Source: an uncultured Gammaproteobacteria bacterium
Lineage (GTDB): Bacteria > Pseudomonadota > Gammaproteobacteria > Pseudomonadales > Pseudohongiellaceae
DNA length: 35,695 nucleotides
Direction: 5' to 3'
Assembly: GCA_903887045.1 (NCBI GenBank)
Contig: CAISOD010000078.1
Location: 1-35,695, forward strand
Shown here in pieces: positions 8,456-19,310 of this stretch. The notes beneath the pieces are model-generated. The model had not been told where the DNA came from and did no database searches. It worked only from the letters and a program-made list of their open reading frames with translations. The position numbers were made by a program, and so were the translations under genes. Within the stretch, counting starts at the first letter, position 1. Each line of letters opens with the position of its first letter.

Positions 8456-8462
8456 GGGCCTG

Positions 8463-9317
8463 TCAGACTAATTCCTTGTGGCGAACCTGCACATTATAGC
8501 CGCAGGCCTGGAAATGCCGGCCAAGTTTTTCGCATAGAAACACCGATCGGTGCTGGCCTCCGGTGCAGCCTATTGCCACCGTGATATAGCGGCGATTGTT
8601 CTCTTCGAAGCGCGGCAGCCATTGCTCGAGATACGCGGAGATGTCGTTGCACATCGCCTGCACTTCCGGCTGGCTTTCGAGATAATCAATGACAGGTTGA
8701 TCAAGCCCGCTGTGTGGGCGCAAGGCATCAATCCAGTGCGGGTTGGGCAGACAGCGGGCGTCGTACACCATGTCCGCATCGACCGGTACGCCATACTTGA
8801 AACCGAAGGACTGGAACTGCAGCGCAAGCCCCTTCCCATCGGTGCCCGCAATACGGCTGCGCACCATGTCACGCAACTGGTGAATGGAGAATCCGCTGGT
8901 ATTGATCGTAAGGTCGGCAATGCCGGCGATTGGTTCGAGCAGTTGTTTTTCGTGTGCCACTGCTTCCATCAGTCCCATCTGATGATTGGTAAGTGGATGC
9001 TTGCGGCGGGTTTCGCTGAAACGCTTGATCAGGATGTTGTCTTCGGCGTCGAGGAAGATGATCTGGCAATCGACCGCGTCGGCTCGCAGCGAAGCGTAGA
9101 TCTGGGGGAAGCGCAGCAGGTCTTCTGGAATGTTGCGCGCATCAATGCTGACGGCGACGCGGGCCAGATGAAGGCGCTCATCGGACAGTCGCTTCGCCAG
9201 TGCTGGCAACAGACTGGCCGGGATGTTGTCGACACAGTAGTACTCAAGGTCTTCCAGCAGGTGCAGGCAAGTGGTCTTGCCCGAGCCAGAGCGGCCGCTG
9301 ACGATGATCAGTTTCAT
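8463..9317 (-). CDS. rapZ: RapZ family nucleotide-binding RNase adapter
   Basis: A 284-residue RapZ/YvcJ-family protein. It has an N-terminal P-loop kinase-like domain with Walker A GRSGSGKTT (residues 8-16) and a C-terminal domain with the invariant GCTGGQHRSVFLCEKL segment. In E. coli RapZ presents the sRNA GlmZ to RNase E and so controls glucosamine-6-phosphate synthase. Whether GlmY/GlmZ exist in this organism cannot be seen. A strong purine-rich ribosome site (GGAGGAGG) precedes ATG 9317. It is only 60 bp from rpoN, where hpf and ptsN usually lie. Confidence 0.95.
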   Translation of the reverse strand: MKLIIVSGRSGSGKTTCLHLLEDLEYYCVDNIPASLLPALAKRLSDERLHLARVAVSIDARNIPEDLLRFPQIYASLRADAVDCQIIFLDAEDNILIKRFSETRRKHPLTNHQMGLMEAVAHEKQLLEPIAGIADLTINTSGFSIHQLRDMVRSRIAGTDGKGLALQFQSFGFKYGVPVDADMVYDARCLPNPHWIDALRPHSGLDQPVIDYLESQPEVQAMCNDISAYLEQWLPRFEENNRRYITVAIGCTGGQHRSVFLCEKLGRHFQACGYNVQVRHKELV

Positions 9318-9377
9318 GTTGCACCTCCTCCGGGGCTGCCCAAGCTATGCCTCGGCATACAGCAGCTTGTGCGCGTT

Positions 9378-10916
9378 TCAGCCCAACTGCTTGCGTTCGT
9401 TAGACGGCGCTATGCCAAGGGATTCCCGGTATTTTGCAATGGTGCGGCGAGCGACACGAATGCCCTGGTCAGCCAGCACGTCGGCAATCTTGCTGTCACT
9501 CAGCGGCTTGCGGGTGTTCTCGGAATCGACCAGCTTTCTGATGATTGCGCGGATGGCAGTCGATGAACATTCGCCACCGGTATCCGTATCAACGTGGCTC
9601 GAGAAGAAGTATTTCAGTTCGTAGATGCCCCGCGGCGTGTGCATGTATTTCTGGGTGGTCACGCGGGAAATGGTGGATTCATGCATGCTGACGGCTTCGG
9701 CGATATCCCGCAGTACCAGTGGTTTCATCGCCTCTTCGCCGTAGTCGAGGAAATTCTTCTGGTGCTCGACGATCTTGCCGGCCACCTTCAGCAGTGTTTC
9801 GTTGCGGCTTTGCAGGCTTTTGATGAACCAGCGCGCCTCCTGCAGACTGTCACGCAGGAACGCGTTGTCGTGTTCGCGGCCGCGGCCGGCGAGGGCAGCA
9901 TAAGTGGGATTCACGCGCAAACGCGGCGCCGTTTCCGGATTCAGTTCTACCTTCCACCGGTTGTTCTCCTTTTTGACGAACACATCGGGAATCACATAGC
10001 TGGTTTCGGATGGCGTGATCTCGGCCCCAGGACGCGGATTCAACGTCAGGATGACATCCATCGATTCTTTCAGTTCCGCTTCCTTGATCCGCAGTCGCCG
10101 CATGATTGTGTTGTAGTCGTGGCTGGCGAGTTGCGGCAGGAACTCGTCGATGATGCGGATGGCTATCGCTACGCCTGGGTAGCCGGCGTCGAACTGGCGG
10201 ATCTGTATGGACAGGCATTCTCTCAGGTCGCGGTAGCCCACACCGATCGGGTCGAATTGCTGCACACGATGCAGCACGGCGAGGACCTCGTCTTCTTCAA
10301 TACCGGTCTGGCCCTGCTCGTTGTTGAGGCCACTGACAATGGCTTCGATCGTCATTGTCAGCATGCCGTTGCTGTCAATGGCGTCAACCAGCGTGGTGGC
10401 TATCAGTTTGTCACGGGCTGTCATCGGCGTGAGATTCAGCTGCCAGCTCAGGTGATCCTGCAGTGTCAGGCCAGCGCTGTTGCGGGTTTCAAAATCGCTG
10501 GAAGGTTCGTCGCTGTCATTACTGGAGCCGGAAGACATCGGCTGGTTATCGACATAGATATCGTCCCAACTGGTGTCTACCGAGAGATCTTCGGGAATGT
10601 CCTGATCGTTCCAACTCTCATCGGAATTAAAGTCGGGGGCTTCGGCGTAGTCGCCGCCTTCGGAAGTGGAGGTGACTTCCGGCACCTCTGGCTCCTGGCC
10701 TGATGGGCCGCTGCCACCTTCGTCGCCTCCGGAATTGTTGCGGAATTCAGCACCTTCGAATTCTTCATCAATTTCCAGCATCGGATTGGTTTCGAGCGCT
10801 TCCTGGATTTCCTGTTGCAAATCCAGTGTCGACAGCTGCAACAGCTTGATCGCCTGCTGCAGTTGCGGCGTCATTGTGAGCTGTTGTCCGAGCTTTAACT
10901 GCAACGACAATTTCAT
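9378..10916 (-). CDS. rpoN: RNA polymerase sigma-54 factor
   Basis: A 512-residue sigma-54. Region I is the Gln/Leu-rich N-terminus [20 protein letters not shown]. It is followed by a long acidic region II (about residues 55-150), then the core-binding domain, a helix-turn-helix ([10 protein letters not shown]) and the C-terminal RpoN box [10 protein letters not shown] that reads the -24 element. The start at 10916 matches the family; a longer frame to 11015 adds a Ser/Pro-rich tail with no family support. It is separated from lptB by 152 bp that contain a candidate separate promoter. Confidence 0.96.
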   Translation of the reverse strand: MKLSLQLKLGQQLTMTPQLQQAIKLLQLSTLDLQQEIQEALETNPMLEIDEEFEGAEFRNNSGGDEGGSGPSGQEPEVPEVTSTSEGGDYAEAPDFNSDESWNDQDIPEDLSVDTSWDDIYVDNQPMSSGSSNDSDEPSSDFETRNSAGLTLQDHLSWQLNLTPMTARDKLIATTLVDAIDSNGMLTMTIEAIVSGLNNEQGQTGIEEDEVLAVLHRVQQFDPIGVGYRDLRECLSIQIRQFDAGYPGVAIAIRIIDEFLPQLASHDYNTIMRRLRIKEAELKESMDVILTLNPRPGAEITPSETSYVIPDVFVKKENNRWKVELNPETAPRLRVNPTYAALAGRGREHDNAFLRDSLQEARWFIKSLQSRNETLLKVAGKIVEHQKNFLDYGEEAMKPLVLRDIAEAVSMHESTISRVTTQKYMHTPRGIYELKYFFSSHVDTDTGGECSSTAIRAIIRKLVDSENTRKPLSDSKIADVLADQGIRVARRTIAKYRESLGIAPSNERKQLG

Positions 10917-11005
10917 GGTGGAGCTACTGCCTGCACTGGAATCCGGTGACTGGCCCCGCCTTGGCGGAGGGAGGGGATGTGGTGTACTAAACGAGTCAGA
11001 GGTCG

Positions 11006-11033
11006 ATGTTAGCAAAACTCATGCCGCTGTCAC
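11006..11033 (-). promoter_or_regulatory. Candidate rpoN promoter
   Basis: Reading leftward: GTGACA (11033-11028), 16-bp spacer, TAACAT (11011-11006), giving a predicted leader of about 85 nt before the rpoN ATG. The -35 hexamer lies within a CCGCTGT / ACAGCGG hairpin (11024-11041), which could be the end of the lptB transcript or a regulator site. Confidence 0.4.
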
Positions 11034-11068
11034 TACAGCGGGGCAATCCGGACTCCGGAATCCAGACT

Positions 11069-11800
11069 CTACATGCGGAAATTGTCGCCGAGATACACAG
11101 AACGAACTTCAGCATTGGCGAGTATCTGTTTGGGTGTGCCTTCAGCCAGGATGCGGCCGGCGTTGACGATGTAGGCGTGCTGGCAAATATCCAGTGTTTC
11201 CCTCACGTTGTGGTCGGTAATCAACAAGCCGATACCTCGCAAACTGAGGCTGCGGATGATCTGCTTGATGTCGTTGACCGAGATCGGATCCACGCCGGCA
11301 AACGGCTCGTCCAGCAGGATGAATGCGGGCTCAGTGGCCAATGCGCGGGCGATTTCAACCCTTCGGCGCTCACCGCCAGACAGACTCATGCCAAGGCTTT
11401 TACGCAGGTGGCCAACGCTGAATTCTTCCAACAGCCGGTCAAGCGCTTGCTGCCGTCCCAGGCGGTCGAGGTCAGGCCGGGTTTCCAGAATTGCCATAAT
11501 GTTGTCGGCCACCGACAGCTTGCGGAAGATCGATGCTTCCTGCGGCAGGTAACCGATGCCGGCGCGGGCACGTTCGTGCATTGGTGCCTTTGAAAGGTTG
11601 AGACCATCAAGCAGCACTTGGCCACCGTCTGCCGCCACCAAACCAATAATCATGTAGAACGATGTGGTTTTGCCGGCGCCGTTGGGGCCGAGCAGTCCAA
11701 CTATCTGGCCGCTTTGCACCTGCAGCGAGGTGTCGTGAACGACTTGCCGGCCCTTGTAGTTCTTGGCCAGATGCAAAGCCTGCAGCAGATGGGCGGTCAT
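11069..11800 (-). CDS. lptB: LptB, LPS-export ABC transporter ATPase
   Basis: A 243-residue ABC ATPase that powers lipopolysaccharide extraction from the inner membrane together with LptF/LptG (not in this window). Walker [10 protein letters not shown] is at residues 38-46, with the signature [12 protein letters not shown] and Walker [13 protein letters not shown]. The DPISV and TDHNVRETL segments are typical of LptB. The ATG overlaps the lptA stop by 4 nt (ATGA), indicating translational coupling. Confidence 0.97.
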   Translation of the reverse strand: MTAHLLQALHLAKNYKGRQVVHDTSLQVQSGQIVGLLGPNGAGKTTSFYMIIGLVAADGGQVLLDGLNLSKAPMHERARAGIGYLPQEASIFRKLSVADNIMAILETRPDLDRLGRQQALDRLLEEFSVGHLRKSLGMSLSGGERRRVEIARALATEPAFILLDEPFAGVDPISVNDIKQIIRSLSLRGIGLLITDHNVRETLDICQHAYIVNAGRILAEGTPKQILANAEVRSVYLGDNFRM

Positions 11801-12324
11801 GGCACGCCCGGGGTGGGCGGCATCGACATGCGTACCGGTAGCCCGTCGGCCGAGCCGCTGGCATTCGCGCGCCGCGTGTCGAGGTTGTAGTCGATGTGTG
11901 GAGCGCTCATTGTGTTGCCGGCCTGATTGAATTCGGCACCGGTTTCTATCCTCAGTACGCGGGTGCTGTTGTCAAGTGTGATCAACTCTCCGCTCGCATG
12001 TATCAGCTCCTGGTCGGCCGCAGGTTGTTGCTGGAAACGCGCGGGTTTGCCGCTGGCTGTGACCGACTGCAGCACTTCGTTCTTGCGTACGATGCGGATT
12101 TCCGCGCCCGTGATGACGAGGGTGCCTTGGCTGACAGTTGCCGGCTTGGCATCACTGCCGTGGTAGATCACGATGCCTTCCTCCAGCAGTAATTCGCTCG
12201 ACAGTGACTCGGTTTCAATCGGTTGCGTTGCATCCTCCGGCAGCGCGATTGCCATGGCTGACAGCAACAGCAGGCACAGGCCGCTTGTAACCGAAAGCAA
12301 AGCTGCAAAATAATCACGGCGCAT
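11797..12324 (-). CDS. lptA: LptA, periplasmic LPS-transport bridge protein
   Basis: A 175-residue OstA-like protein. An N-terminal signal peptide ([20 protein letters not shown], cleavage probably after AIA) is followed by the beta-jellyroll LptA domain with short repeating strands ([29 protein letters not shown] and so on). In the family it polymerises to carry LPS across the periplasm between LptC and LptD. It overlaps lptC by 11 bp upstream and lptB by 4 bp downstream. Confidence 0.9.
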   Translation of the reverse strand: MRRDYFAALLSVTSGLCLLLLSAMAIALPEDATQPIETESLSSELLLEEGIVIYHGSDAKPATVSQGTLVITGAEIRIVRKNEVLQSVTASGKPARFQQQPAADQELIHASGELITLDNSTRVLRIETGAEFNQAGNTMSAPHIDYNLDTRRANASGSADGLPVRMSMPPTPGVP

Positions 12325-12892
12325 GGGTGCCTCGTACCTGGTTCAACAGGGTCAGGTGGTTGTCCGGTAGGTTCAACTGCATACCGATGCTGCGTAGCCT
12401 GGAATCGACTGTTGTCAAAGTGACTGCAGCATCACTGTTGGCCTGCCTCGCTTCGGGAAGAACTGTCATGCTGACTGTCTCCAGCAAGACGCGGCCTGTC
12501 TTTGCCAATGTTGTCTGCAATTCAACGTTGTCACGCAAGAGCAATTCATGAGTATTGTCACCTGCGATATGCAAGGTGCCGCTGTTGGCAGTCAGCCCCC
12601 AAGGTTCTTGGTCTACTTGATACCAGAGCAGATCGGGGTTGCTCAGCTCGGCGTGGTCGTCTGAGGGGAAATGGGTGGCACGTGAAGCATTCAACGCATA
12701 AAGACGCACACCGCCAGCGTCGAAGCGGGTGCTCTGCATGCCATTGATGTAATAGTCATAGGGCGCCCTGAGGTTGGCCGCAAGGGCAGAGGCCTCATCG
12801 TTGCCGGCAGGTGCGCAGCCCGCAATAGCCAGTGCCAGCAATGACAGGTTGCGGCGGACAGGCAAACAAATATTCAGGGCTGATGTCAGCAT
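12314..12892 (-). CDS. lptC: LptC, LPS-transport protein with a lipobox
   Basis: A 192-residue LptC, identified by position between kdsD and lptA and by the beta-strand-rich domain starting YDYYINGMQSTRFDAGGVRLYAL. The N-terminus has two arginines, a hydrophobic core LSLLALAIAGC and a good lipobox (IAG-C26). In the well-studied proteins this region is an uncleaved transmembrane helix, so lipid anchoring here would be unusual. The hydrophobic stretch could still act as a plain anchor. The gene starts 22 bp after the kdsD stop; no kdsC is present between them. Confidence 0.85.
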   Translation of the reverse strand: MLTSALNICLPVRRNLSLLALAIAGCAPAGNDEASALAANLRAPYDYYINGMQSTRFDAGGVRLYALNASRATHFPSDDHAELSNPDLLWYQVDQEPWGLTANSGTLHIAGDNTHELLLRDNVELQTTLAKTGRVLLETVSMTVLPEARQANSDAAVTLTTVDSRLRSIGMQLNLPDNHLTLLNQVRGTHAP

Positions 12893-12914
12893 GGGCTAAT
12901 CCGGTATGCCCGCG

Positions 12915-13886
12915 TCACACTACGTTTGCCTGCAGCAAGTCATGCATTGTGATGATGCCGGCAAGTTCGCCGCCGTCAGCCATCACGACAAGGCTGTAAA
13001 CTGTGTAGTCTTGCATGATACGCGCTGCTTCAGATGCCAGCGCCCCTGGCATAATCGATTTGAATTGGCCGGTCATAACGTCAGATACCGAGGTGGCATG
13101 GATATCGAGGCCTCGATCAAGCACACGCCGCAAGTCACCGTCTGTGAACACGCCGCAGATAGTGCCTTGGTAGTCAACAACGGTTGTCATGCCGAGTTTC
13201 TTTGCGGTGATCTCCAGCAGTGCTTTGCTGATCGGGGTGGTATTGGCCACGCAAGGAATTGTGGCGCCCCTATGCATGATGTCAGCCACTTTCAATAACA
13301 GGCGGCGGCCGAGATTGCCGCCGGGGTGAGAAAACGCAAAATCTTCGGCAGTAAATCCGCGGGCTTCCAGCAGCGCCATTGCCACCGCATCTCCCATCAC
13401 GAGTGCTGCCGTGGTGCTGGTGGTGGGGGCTAGTCCGAGCGGACAGGCTTCTCGTTCTACGCTGACATCAATGTTTACTGTTGCGGCGGTGGCCAGCTCG
13501 GAGGCCGGATTGCCAGTCAGAGCGATCAATGCCACGCCCTTGCGTTTCAGTATCGGCAACAATGCCAGCACTTCCGGCGTGGTACCGGAATTCGACAGTG
13601 CCAGTACAACGTCATCGCGTGTCACCATGCCAATGTCGCCATGGCTGGCTTCAGCAGGATGGACGAAATAGGCTGGGGTTCCTGTACTGGACAAGGTCGC
13701 AGCAATTTTGTTTGCGATATGGCCGGATTTGCCCATGCCCATTACGACAACCCGCCCCTTGCTGGCCAGGATCAGCTGGCAGGCATGCACAAATGACGGG
13801 CCAATCCGCTCATGCAGTGCTGCTACCGAATCGCGCTGCAGTTGGATGGTGGAGCGAGCGGTGGCAATGAGGGATTCTGGTGACAT
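12915..13886 (-). CDS. kdsD: KdsD, D-arabinose 5-phosphate isomerase
   Basis: A 323-residue KpsF/GutQ-family isomerase that makes arabinose 5-phosphate from ribulose 5-phosphate, the first step of Kdo synthesis for LPS. An N-terminal SIS domain (about residues 35-175; motifs GMGKSGHIANK, SNSGTTPEV and the HGDIGMV active-site histidine) is followed by two CBS domains (about 205-320). The start MSPESLIATA at 13886 gives a length close to E. coli KdsD (328 residues). A frame extending to 14030 would run into the divergent ibaG promoter and is not favoured. No clear ribosome site is visible. Confidence 0.93.
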   Translation of the reverse strand: MSPESLIATARSTIQLQRDSVAALHERIGPSFVHACQLILASKGRVVVMGMGKSGHIANKIAATLSSTGTPAYFVHPAEASHGDIGMVTRDDVVLALSNSGTTPEVLALLPILKRKGVALIALTGNPASELATAATVNIDVSVEREACPLGLAPTTSTTAALVMGDAVAMALLEARGFTAEDFAFSHPGGNLGRRLLLKVADIMHRGATIPCVANTTPISKALLEITAKKLGMTTVVDYQGTICGVFTDGDLRRVLDRGLDIHATSVSDVMTGQFKSIMPGALASEAARIMQDYTVYSLVVMADGGELAGIITMHDLLQANVV

Positions 13887-13914
13887 GAGGGGAGGCAGAT
13901 GCAAAAGGCAAGGC

Positions 13915-13943
13915 AGTGTATGCCAAATGCCACCTTCTGCAAA
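13915..13943 (-). promoter_or_regulatory. Candidate promoter for the kdsD-lpt-rpoN operon
   Basis: Leftward TTTGCA (13943-13938), 17-bp spacer, TACACT (13920-13915), about 30 bp before the kdsD ATG. Spacing is ideal and each hexamer matches consensus at four of six positions. Confidence 0.45.
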
Positions 13944-13984
13944 TTGTGGCAAATTGCATACCTCACGGCCCCTGTGGTGATTCC

Positions 13985-14014
13985 TTGGGAATACCAGAGG
14001 CTTTGCGATAGAAT
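13985..14014 (+). promoter_or_regulatory. Candidate promoter for ibaG-murA-hisGD
   Basis: TTGGGA (13985-13990), 18-bp spacer, TAGAAT (14009-14014), followed by CGCGCG. It lies 34 bp upstream of the ibaG ATG and diverges from the kdsD promoter. Confidence 0.55.
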
Positions 14015-14048
14015 CGCGCGCTGTTTCCAACGCTTCCGAACTGTATTT

Positions 14049-15612
<1,564 letters not shown>

Positions 15613-15624
15613 GTCTGGTCTGTT

Positions 15625-16263
15625 ATGTCGTCGCAGAAACTTGTAATTGCCCTGACCAAGGGACGCATTCTCGAAGAAGTATTACCGCTGCTGGAAAAGG
15701 CCGGCGTCATTCCGGCTGAGGACATCAGCAACAGTCGCAAGCTGTTGTTCGACAGTAACCTGCCTGATGTGCAGCTTATGGTTATTCGCGGCTCCGACGT
15801 GCCGACCTACGTTGAGCTCGGCAGTGCGGATATCGGCATCGCCGGCAAGGACATGATTCTGGAATACGGTTCGCAGGGTTTCTATGAGCCGGTGGATCTG
15901 CGAATTGCCTGCTGCCGATTGATGACAGCAGCCCCGGTAGGCGCGAAGCTCGACAGTCCGCGTCTGCGTGTGGCGAGCAAGTTCGTCAACATTGCCAAAC
16001 AGTACTTCGCGCGGCAGGGTCGGCAGGTGGATCTGATCAAGTTGAATGGTGCGCTGGAGTTGGCGCCACTGATCGGCTTGGCCGATTGCATTGTCGATAT
16101 TGTTGACACTGGCAAGACGTTGAAAGCGCACGGATTGGAGCCGCGCGAGTTGATTGCCGAAGTCAGCACGCGCGTCATAGTCAACCGGGCGGCTATGAAG
16201 ATCAAACATGCACGAGTGCAGGCTTTTTTACAGCGCTTGCAAGCAGCGGTAGCCTCAACATGA
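15625..16263 (+). CDS. hisG: HisG, ATP phosphoribosyltransferase, short form
   Basis: A 212-residue HisG catalytic subunit beginning [20 protein letters not shown]. It catalyses the first step of histidine synthesis (ATP plus PRPP). It lacks the about 80-residue C-terminal regulatory domain of the 300-residue long form. Short HisG proteins need the HisZ regulatory subunit, which should be encoded elsewhere. The [16 protein letters not shown] phosphate-binding segment is intact. It follows murA after 12 bp and overlaps hisD by 4 bp. Confidence 0.96.
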   Translation: MSSQKLVIALTKGRILEEVLPLLEKAGVIPAEDISNSRKLLFDSNLPDVQLMVIRGSDVPTYVELGSADIGIAGKDMILEYGSQGFYEPVDLRIACCRLMTAAPVGAKLDSPRLRVASKFVNIAKQYFARQGRQVDLIKLNGALELAPLIGLADCIVDIVDTGKTLKAHGLEPRELIAEVSTRVIVNRAAMKIKHARVQAFLQRLQAAVAST

Positions 16264-17576
16264 ATGCCGTTACAGTTAAAAGGCTTGATACTGGCACCGC
16301 CGATTTTGCAGTCCACCTGCGCGAGCGTCTGGCATGGGATTCGTTGTCGTCACCAGAAGTTGAAGCGCGTGTGAATGACATACTGCGCGACGTCCGGCAG
16401 CGTGGCGATGCCGCAGTGCTGCACTGGACCAACAAATTCGATAACTTGCAGGCGGCCGACATCCTGGCTCTGCGCATTGATAATGACCGCATGAAGGCGG
16501 CACTGCGCAATCTGCCAGCAGACCAAGCCGGTGCTTTGCGCACGGCAGCAGACCGCATTCGTGCGTACCACGAGAAACAGCTACAGCGTTCCTGGCGCTA
16601 TACCGATGCCGATGGTTCCAGCTACGGCCAACAAATCACACCACTTGATCGCGTTGGCATGTATGTGCCCGGCGGCAAGGCCAGTTATCCATCCACGGTA
16701 TTGATGGATGCGATTCCAGCGCGGGTGGCAGGTGTAAAGGAAATCATTGCAACGCTACCGACGCCCGGTGGTGTCATCAACGATCTGGTATTGGCTGCCT
16801 TGGCACTGGCCGAAGTGGATATGGTATTCACGGTGGGGGGGGCGCAAGCGATTGCAGCACTGGCCTATGGTACTGCCACGATTCCTGCGGTCGACAAGAT
16901 CGTTGGTCCCGGCAATATCTACGTCGCCACCGCCAAGAAGGCGGTGTTCGGCAGGGTCGGCATCGATATGGTGGCGGGCCCTTCCGAAATCCTGGTGATC
17001 TGCGATGGACAGACCAATCCCGATTGGATTGCGATGGATTTGTTTTCGCAGGCCGAGCACGACGAAGACGCACAGTCCATTCTGGTGAGTCCTGATGCGG
17101 CATTCCTCGATCGAGTGCAGGTCAGCATCGACAAGCTACTGCCCGGCATGGAACGGCGCGAGATCATCCATGCTTCGCTTGAGCGTCGCGGGATGTTCAT
17201 CAAAACGCAGGATCTCGCCGAGGCAGTGCATGTATGCAACCTGGTAGCGCCCGAGCATGTCGAAGTATCTGTTGCTGATCCCGAAGCACTGTTGCCACTC
17301 ATTCGTCATGCTGGCGCCATTTTCATGGGGCGGCATACTTCGGAGGCGTTGGGTGATTACTGCGCTGGCCCCAGCCACGTGCTGCCTACATCGGGCACTG
17401 CGCGCTTCTCGTCGGCGCTCGGTGTATATGATTTCCAGAAGCGTTCATCGGTGATTTTCTGCAGCGAAACAACAGCGATGCAGTTGGCGCAGCCCACCTC
17501 AGTGCTGGCGCGCGCCGAAAGTCTGACGGCGCATGCGCGCGCTGCTGAGCTGCGTGATCCGAACTGGAAACGATAA
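16260..17576 (+). CDS. hisD: HisD, histidinol dehydrogenase
   Basis: A 438-residue zinc- and NAD-dependent histidinol dehydrogenase catalysing the last two steps of histidine synthesis. Recognisable segments are the [15 protein letters not shown] nucleotide loop, [20 protein letters not shown], the catalytic Glu-His pair in LVAPEHVEV, and the C-terminal zinc-ligand region [13 protein letters not shown]. The ATG overlaps the hisG stop (ATGA). hisC, which follows hisD in many pseudomonads, is absent; the gene instead ends 6 bp from the convergent protease gene. Confidence 0.97.
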   Translation: MNAVTVKRLDTGTADFAVHLRERLAWDSLSSPEVEARVNDILRDVRQRGDAAVLHWTNKFDNLQAADILALRIDNDRMKAALRNLPADQAGALRTAADRIRAYHEKQLQRSWRYTDADGSSYGQQITPLDRVGMYVPGGKASYPSTVLMDAIPARVAGVKEIIATLPTPGGVINDLVLAALALAEVDMVFTVGGAQAIAALAYGTATIPAVDKIVGPGNIYVATAKKAVFGRVGIDMVAGPSEILVICDGQTNPDWIAMDLFSQAEHDEDAQSILVSPDAAFLDRVQVSIDKLLPGMERREIIHASLERRGMFIKTQDLAEAVHVCNLVAPEHVEVSVADPEALLPLIRHAGAIFMGRHTSEALGDYCAGPSHVLPTSGTARFSSALGVYDFQKRSSVIFCSETTAMQLAQPTSVLARAESLTAHARAAELRDPNWKR

Positions 17577-17582
17577 CCCGGC

Positions 17583-18809
17583 TTACTGTTGTATTTCCTG
17601 CCCTGCTGTTTGGTCTTCCACTGAGTCAGCGATGCGCTCAACACCAGAGAAGTTCGGACGGCCGACGCCAAGTATCGTTGGAAGCTGCACGAATCCACCA
17701 TCGCGGTAGATTTCCAGGACAATCAGTTTACCTGCCGGACTGCCGCTGATCAGCGAGATGGCACGATTGGCTTCGCTGCGGTCCTTGTCGTCCTGGATGA
17801 TGATTTTTTCATTGTCGACACCGGTGATGATGTCGCCCTGTTGCATTCCCGCCTTGTCGGCAGGACCGCCGGGCACGACTTCGTTGATGATAAAACCCTG
17901 TATGGGTTCCCCTACAAGGTCCCTGCCGCTCTGCAGCGACAGCGCATTGGTGTCGACGCCCAGATAGCCGCTGGTGCTGGTCGCCAGATAGTCCTCCAGC
18001 AGATCCATCGCTCTGCCGGCCGCAACTGCAAAGCTGATGCCTTCGGAACCACCCGATTCCGACACGATGGTGGAATTTATGCCGATCAGATCGCCGTTGA
18101 CGTCAACTAATGCACCGCCGGAATTGCCGGGGTTTATGGCCGCATCGGTCTGCACGACGAAGCTGTCGTCGCGGCTCCACAGCCCACTTACGATACCGGC
18201 ACTCACCGATTGGCCGATGTTGCGCGGGTTGCCTATCGCCAGTACCACATCCCCTGTCTCAAGTTTGGCCGGGTCGCTGAGCACGACGAAGGGCAGGTTG
18301 GTACGATCGATCTTCAACAGGGCGAGATCGTTTTTCTCGTCGAGTGCGATCAGGTTGCCTTCCAAGGCATCGCCGCCGCTAAGTGTGACCGTTATCTTGC
18401 TGGAGAAGGTGCGGGTGTCGGGATCATCACCAAAAAACACGTGATAGCTGGTGACGATGTAGCCTTCCGGGCTGATGATGACTCCGGAGCCGAGGCTGGT
18501 GGCGTCGTCCTCTACCATCTCAGCTACCAGCACTGGCAAATTGGGCGCGATGGGCCGAACCTCTCTGCGCTCAAAAAGATTGAGCGAGTTGATGCTGACA
18601 ACGGCAGGCGCAGCTTTCTTGATAGCCGGGCTGTAGGACACTGGCGCCACCATTTGCGGGGGCGCTTGCACAGCAATCTGTTCAGGTGCTGGCAGATAAT
18701 GCGCCAACGCCGGAACGTGACTGAAGATCCGCGGTGCCAGCAGGAGGGCTGCAGCAAAGCTGAAGCCAGCCAGTGCAGGCCAGAGCAGGTAGGTAAGCCA
18801 GTGCTTCAT
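17583..18809 (-). CDS. degS: DegS/AlgW-type envelope-stress protease
   Basis: A 408-residue S1C trypsin-like protease. One N-terminal hydrophobic anchor (about residues 8-27) places it in the inner membrane facing the periplasm. The catalytic triad is visible as H123 (TSYHVF), D161 (NDLALL) and S230 (NPGNSGGAL). A single PDZ domain follows (about residues 280-390; YLGVDTN...IINEVVPGGPADKAGM). The single PDZ and anchor favour DegS/AlgW, which cleaves the RseA/MucA anti-sigma factor, over DegP/DegQ. The histidine box reads SYH rather than the usual NYH/NNH. It converges on hisD with a 6-bp gap. Confidence 0.9.
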   Translation of the reverse strand: MKHWLTYLLWPALAGFSFAAALLLAPRIFSHVPALAHYLPAPEQIAVQAPPQMVAPVSYSPAIKKAAPAVVSINSLNLFERREVRPIAPNLPVLVAEMVEDDATSLGSGVIISPEGYIVTSYHVFFGDDPDTRTFSSKITVTLSGGDALEGNLIALDEKNDLALLKIDRTNLPFVVLSDPAKLETGDVVLAIGNPRNIGQSVSAGIVSGLWSRDDSFVVQTDAAINPGNSGGALVDVNGDLIGINSTIVSESGGSEGISFAVAAGRAMDLLEDYLATSTSGYLGVDTNALSLQSGRDLVGEPIQGFIINEVVPGGPADKAGMQQGDIITGVDNEKIIIQDDKDRSEANRAISLISGSPAGKLIVLEIYRDGGFVQLPTILGVGRPNFSGVERIADSVEDQTAGQEIQQ

Positions 18810-18872
18810 CGGTGATTCGCTGCTCCGCGCAGGGTGGGATGCGCTTCAAGTTCCGTTATTACAGGCCGCCAG

Positions 18873-18878
18873 TATAAT
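18873..18878 (+). promoter_or_regulatory. Perfect -10 box upstream of yciH
   Basis: A consensus TATAAT followed by GCCGGG lies 31 bp before the yciH ATG. No good -35 is present at 17 bp (GTTCCG). It is placed divergently from the degS gene. Confidence 0.45.
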
Positions 18879-18909
18879 GCCGGGAACCTTGTGCTGCTAT
18901 TTCCCTGCC

Positions 18910-19266
18910 ATGCCCAGCGATTCCCGTCCCGTTTATTCCACTGCCAGTGGCCGTCTGTGTCCTGACTGCCAGAATCCGCTGGACAGCTGTCGTTGCAAGG
19001 CTTTGCGCCAGCAAGTGGTAAAAGGTGATGGCATCGTGAGGGTGGCGCGTGAGACCAAGGGCAGGGCTGGGAAGGGGGTTACGCTCATCAAGGGATTGCC
19101 ACTCACCGAGCCCGATTTGAAAGCCATCGCCACTCGTATGAAGCAGTTTTGTGGGACCGGCGGCACCATCAAAGACGGAGTAATCGAAATCCAGGGTGAC
19201 AATCGTGACAAATTGCTGGCTTGGTTGCTGGCTGAAGGATACAAAGCCAAAATGGCTGGTGGTTGA
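18910..19266 (+). CDS. yciH: YciH, SUI1/eIF1-like translation factor
   Basis: A 118-residue SUI1-domain protein (YciH/DENR-like) acting in translation-initiation fidelity in studied relatives. The N-terminus carries a cysteine cluster, C17-x2-C20 and C27-x-C29 (LCPDCQNPLDSCRC), seen in this subfamily. The SUI1 core follows with ETKGRAGKGVTLIKGLPL, the FCGTGGTIKDGVIEIQGD signature and the closing LAEGYKAKMAGG. ATG 18910 is chosen over an in-frame ATG 33 bp upstream because family members begin close to the cysteine cluster. Confidence 0.92.
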   Translation: MPSDSRPVYSTASGRLCPDCQNPLDSCRCKALRQQVVKGDGIVRVARETKGRAGKGVTLIKGLPLTEPDLKAIATRMKQFCGTGGTIKDGVIEIQGDNRDKLLAWLLAEGYKAKMAGG

Positions 19267-19297
19267 TAGTTGCGCTTGCGCTTGCGGTTGATAGTTG
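19261..19297 (+). repeat. 12-bp direct repeat pair
   Basis: GGTTGATAGTTG occurs at 19261-19272 and again at 19286-19297, separated by a 13-bp spacer that itself repeats CGCTTG. The first copy contains the yciH stop codon. This looks like a small slippage or duplication product. Confidence 0.8.
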
Positions 19298-19310
19298 AGA
19301 GGAATGTCAA

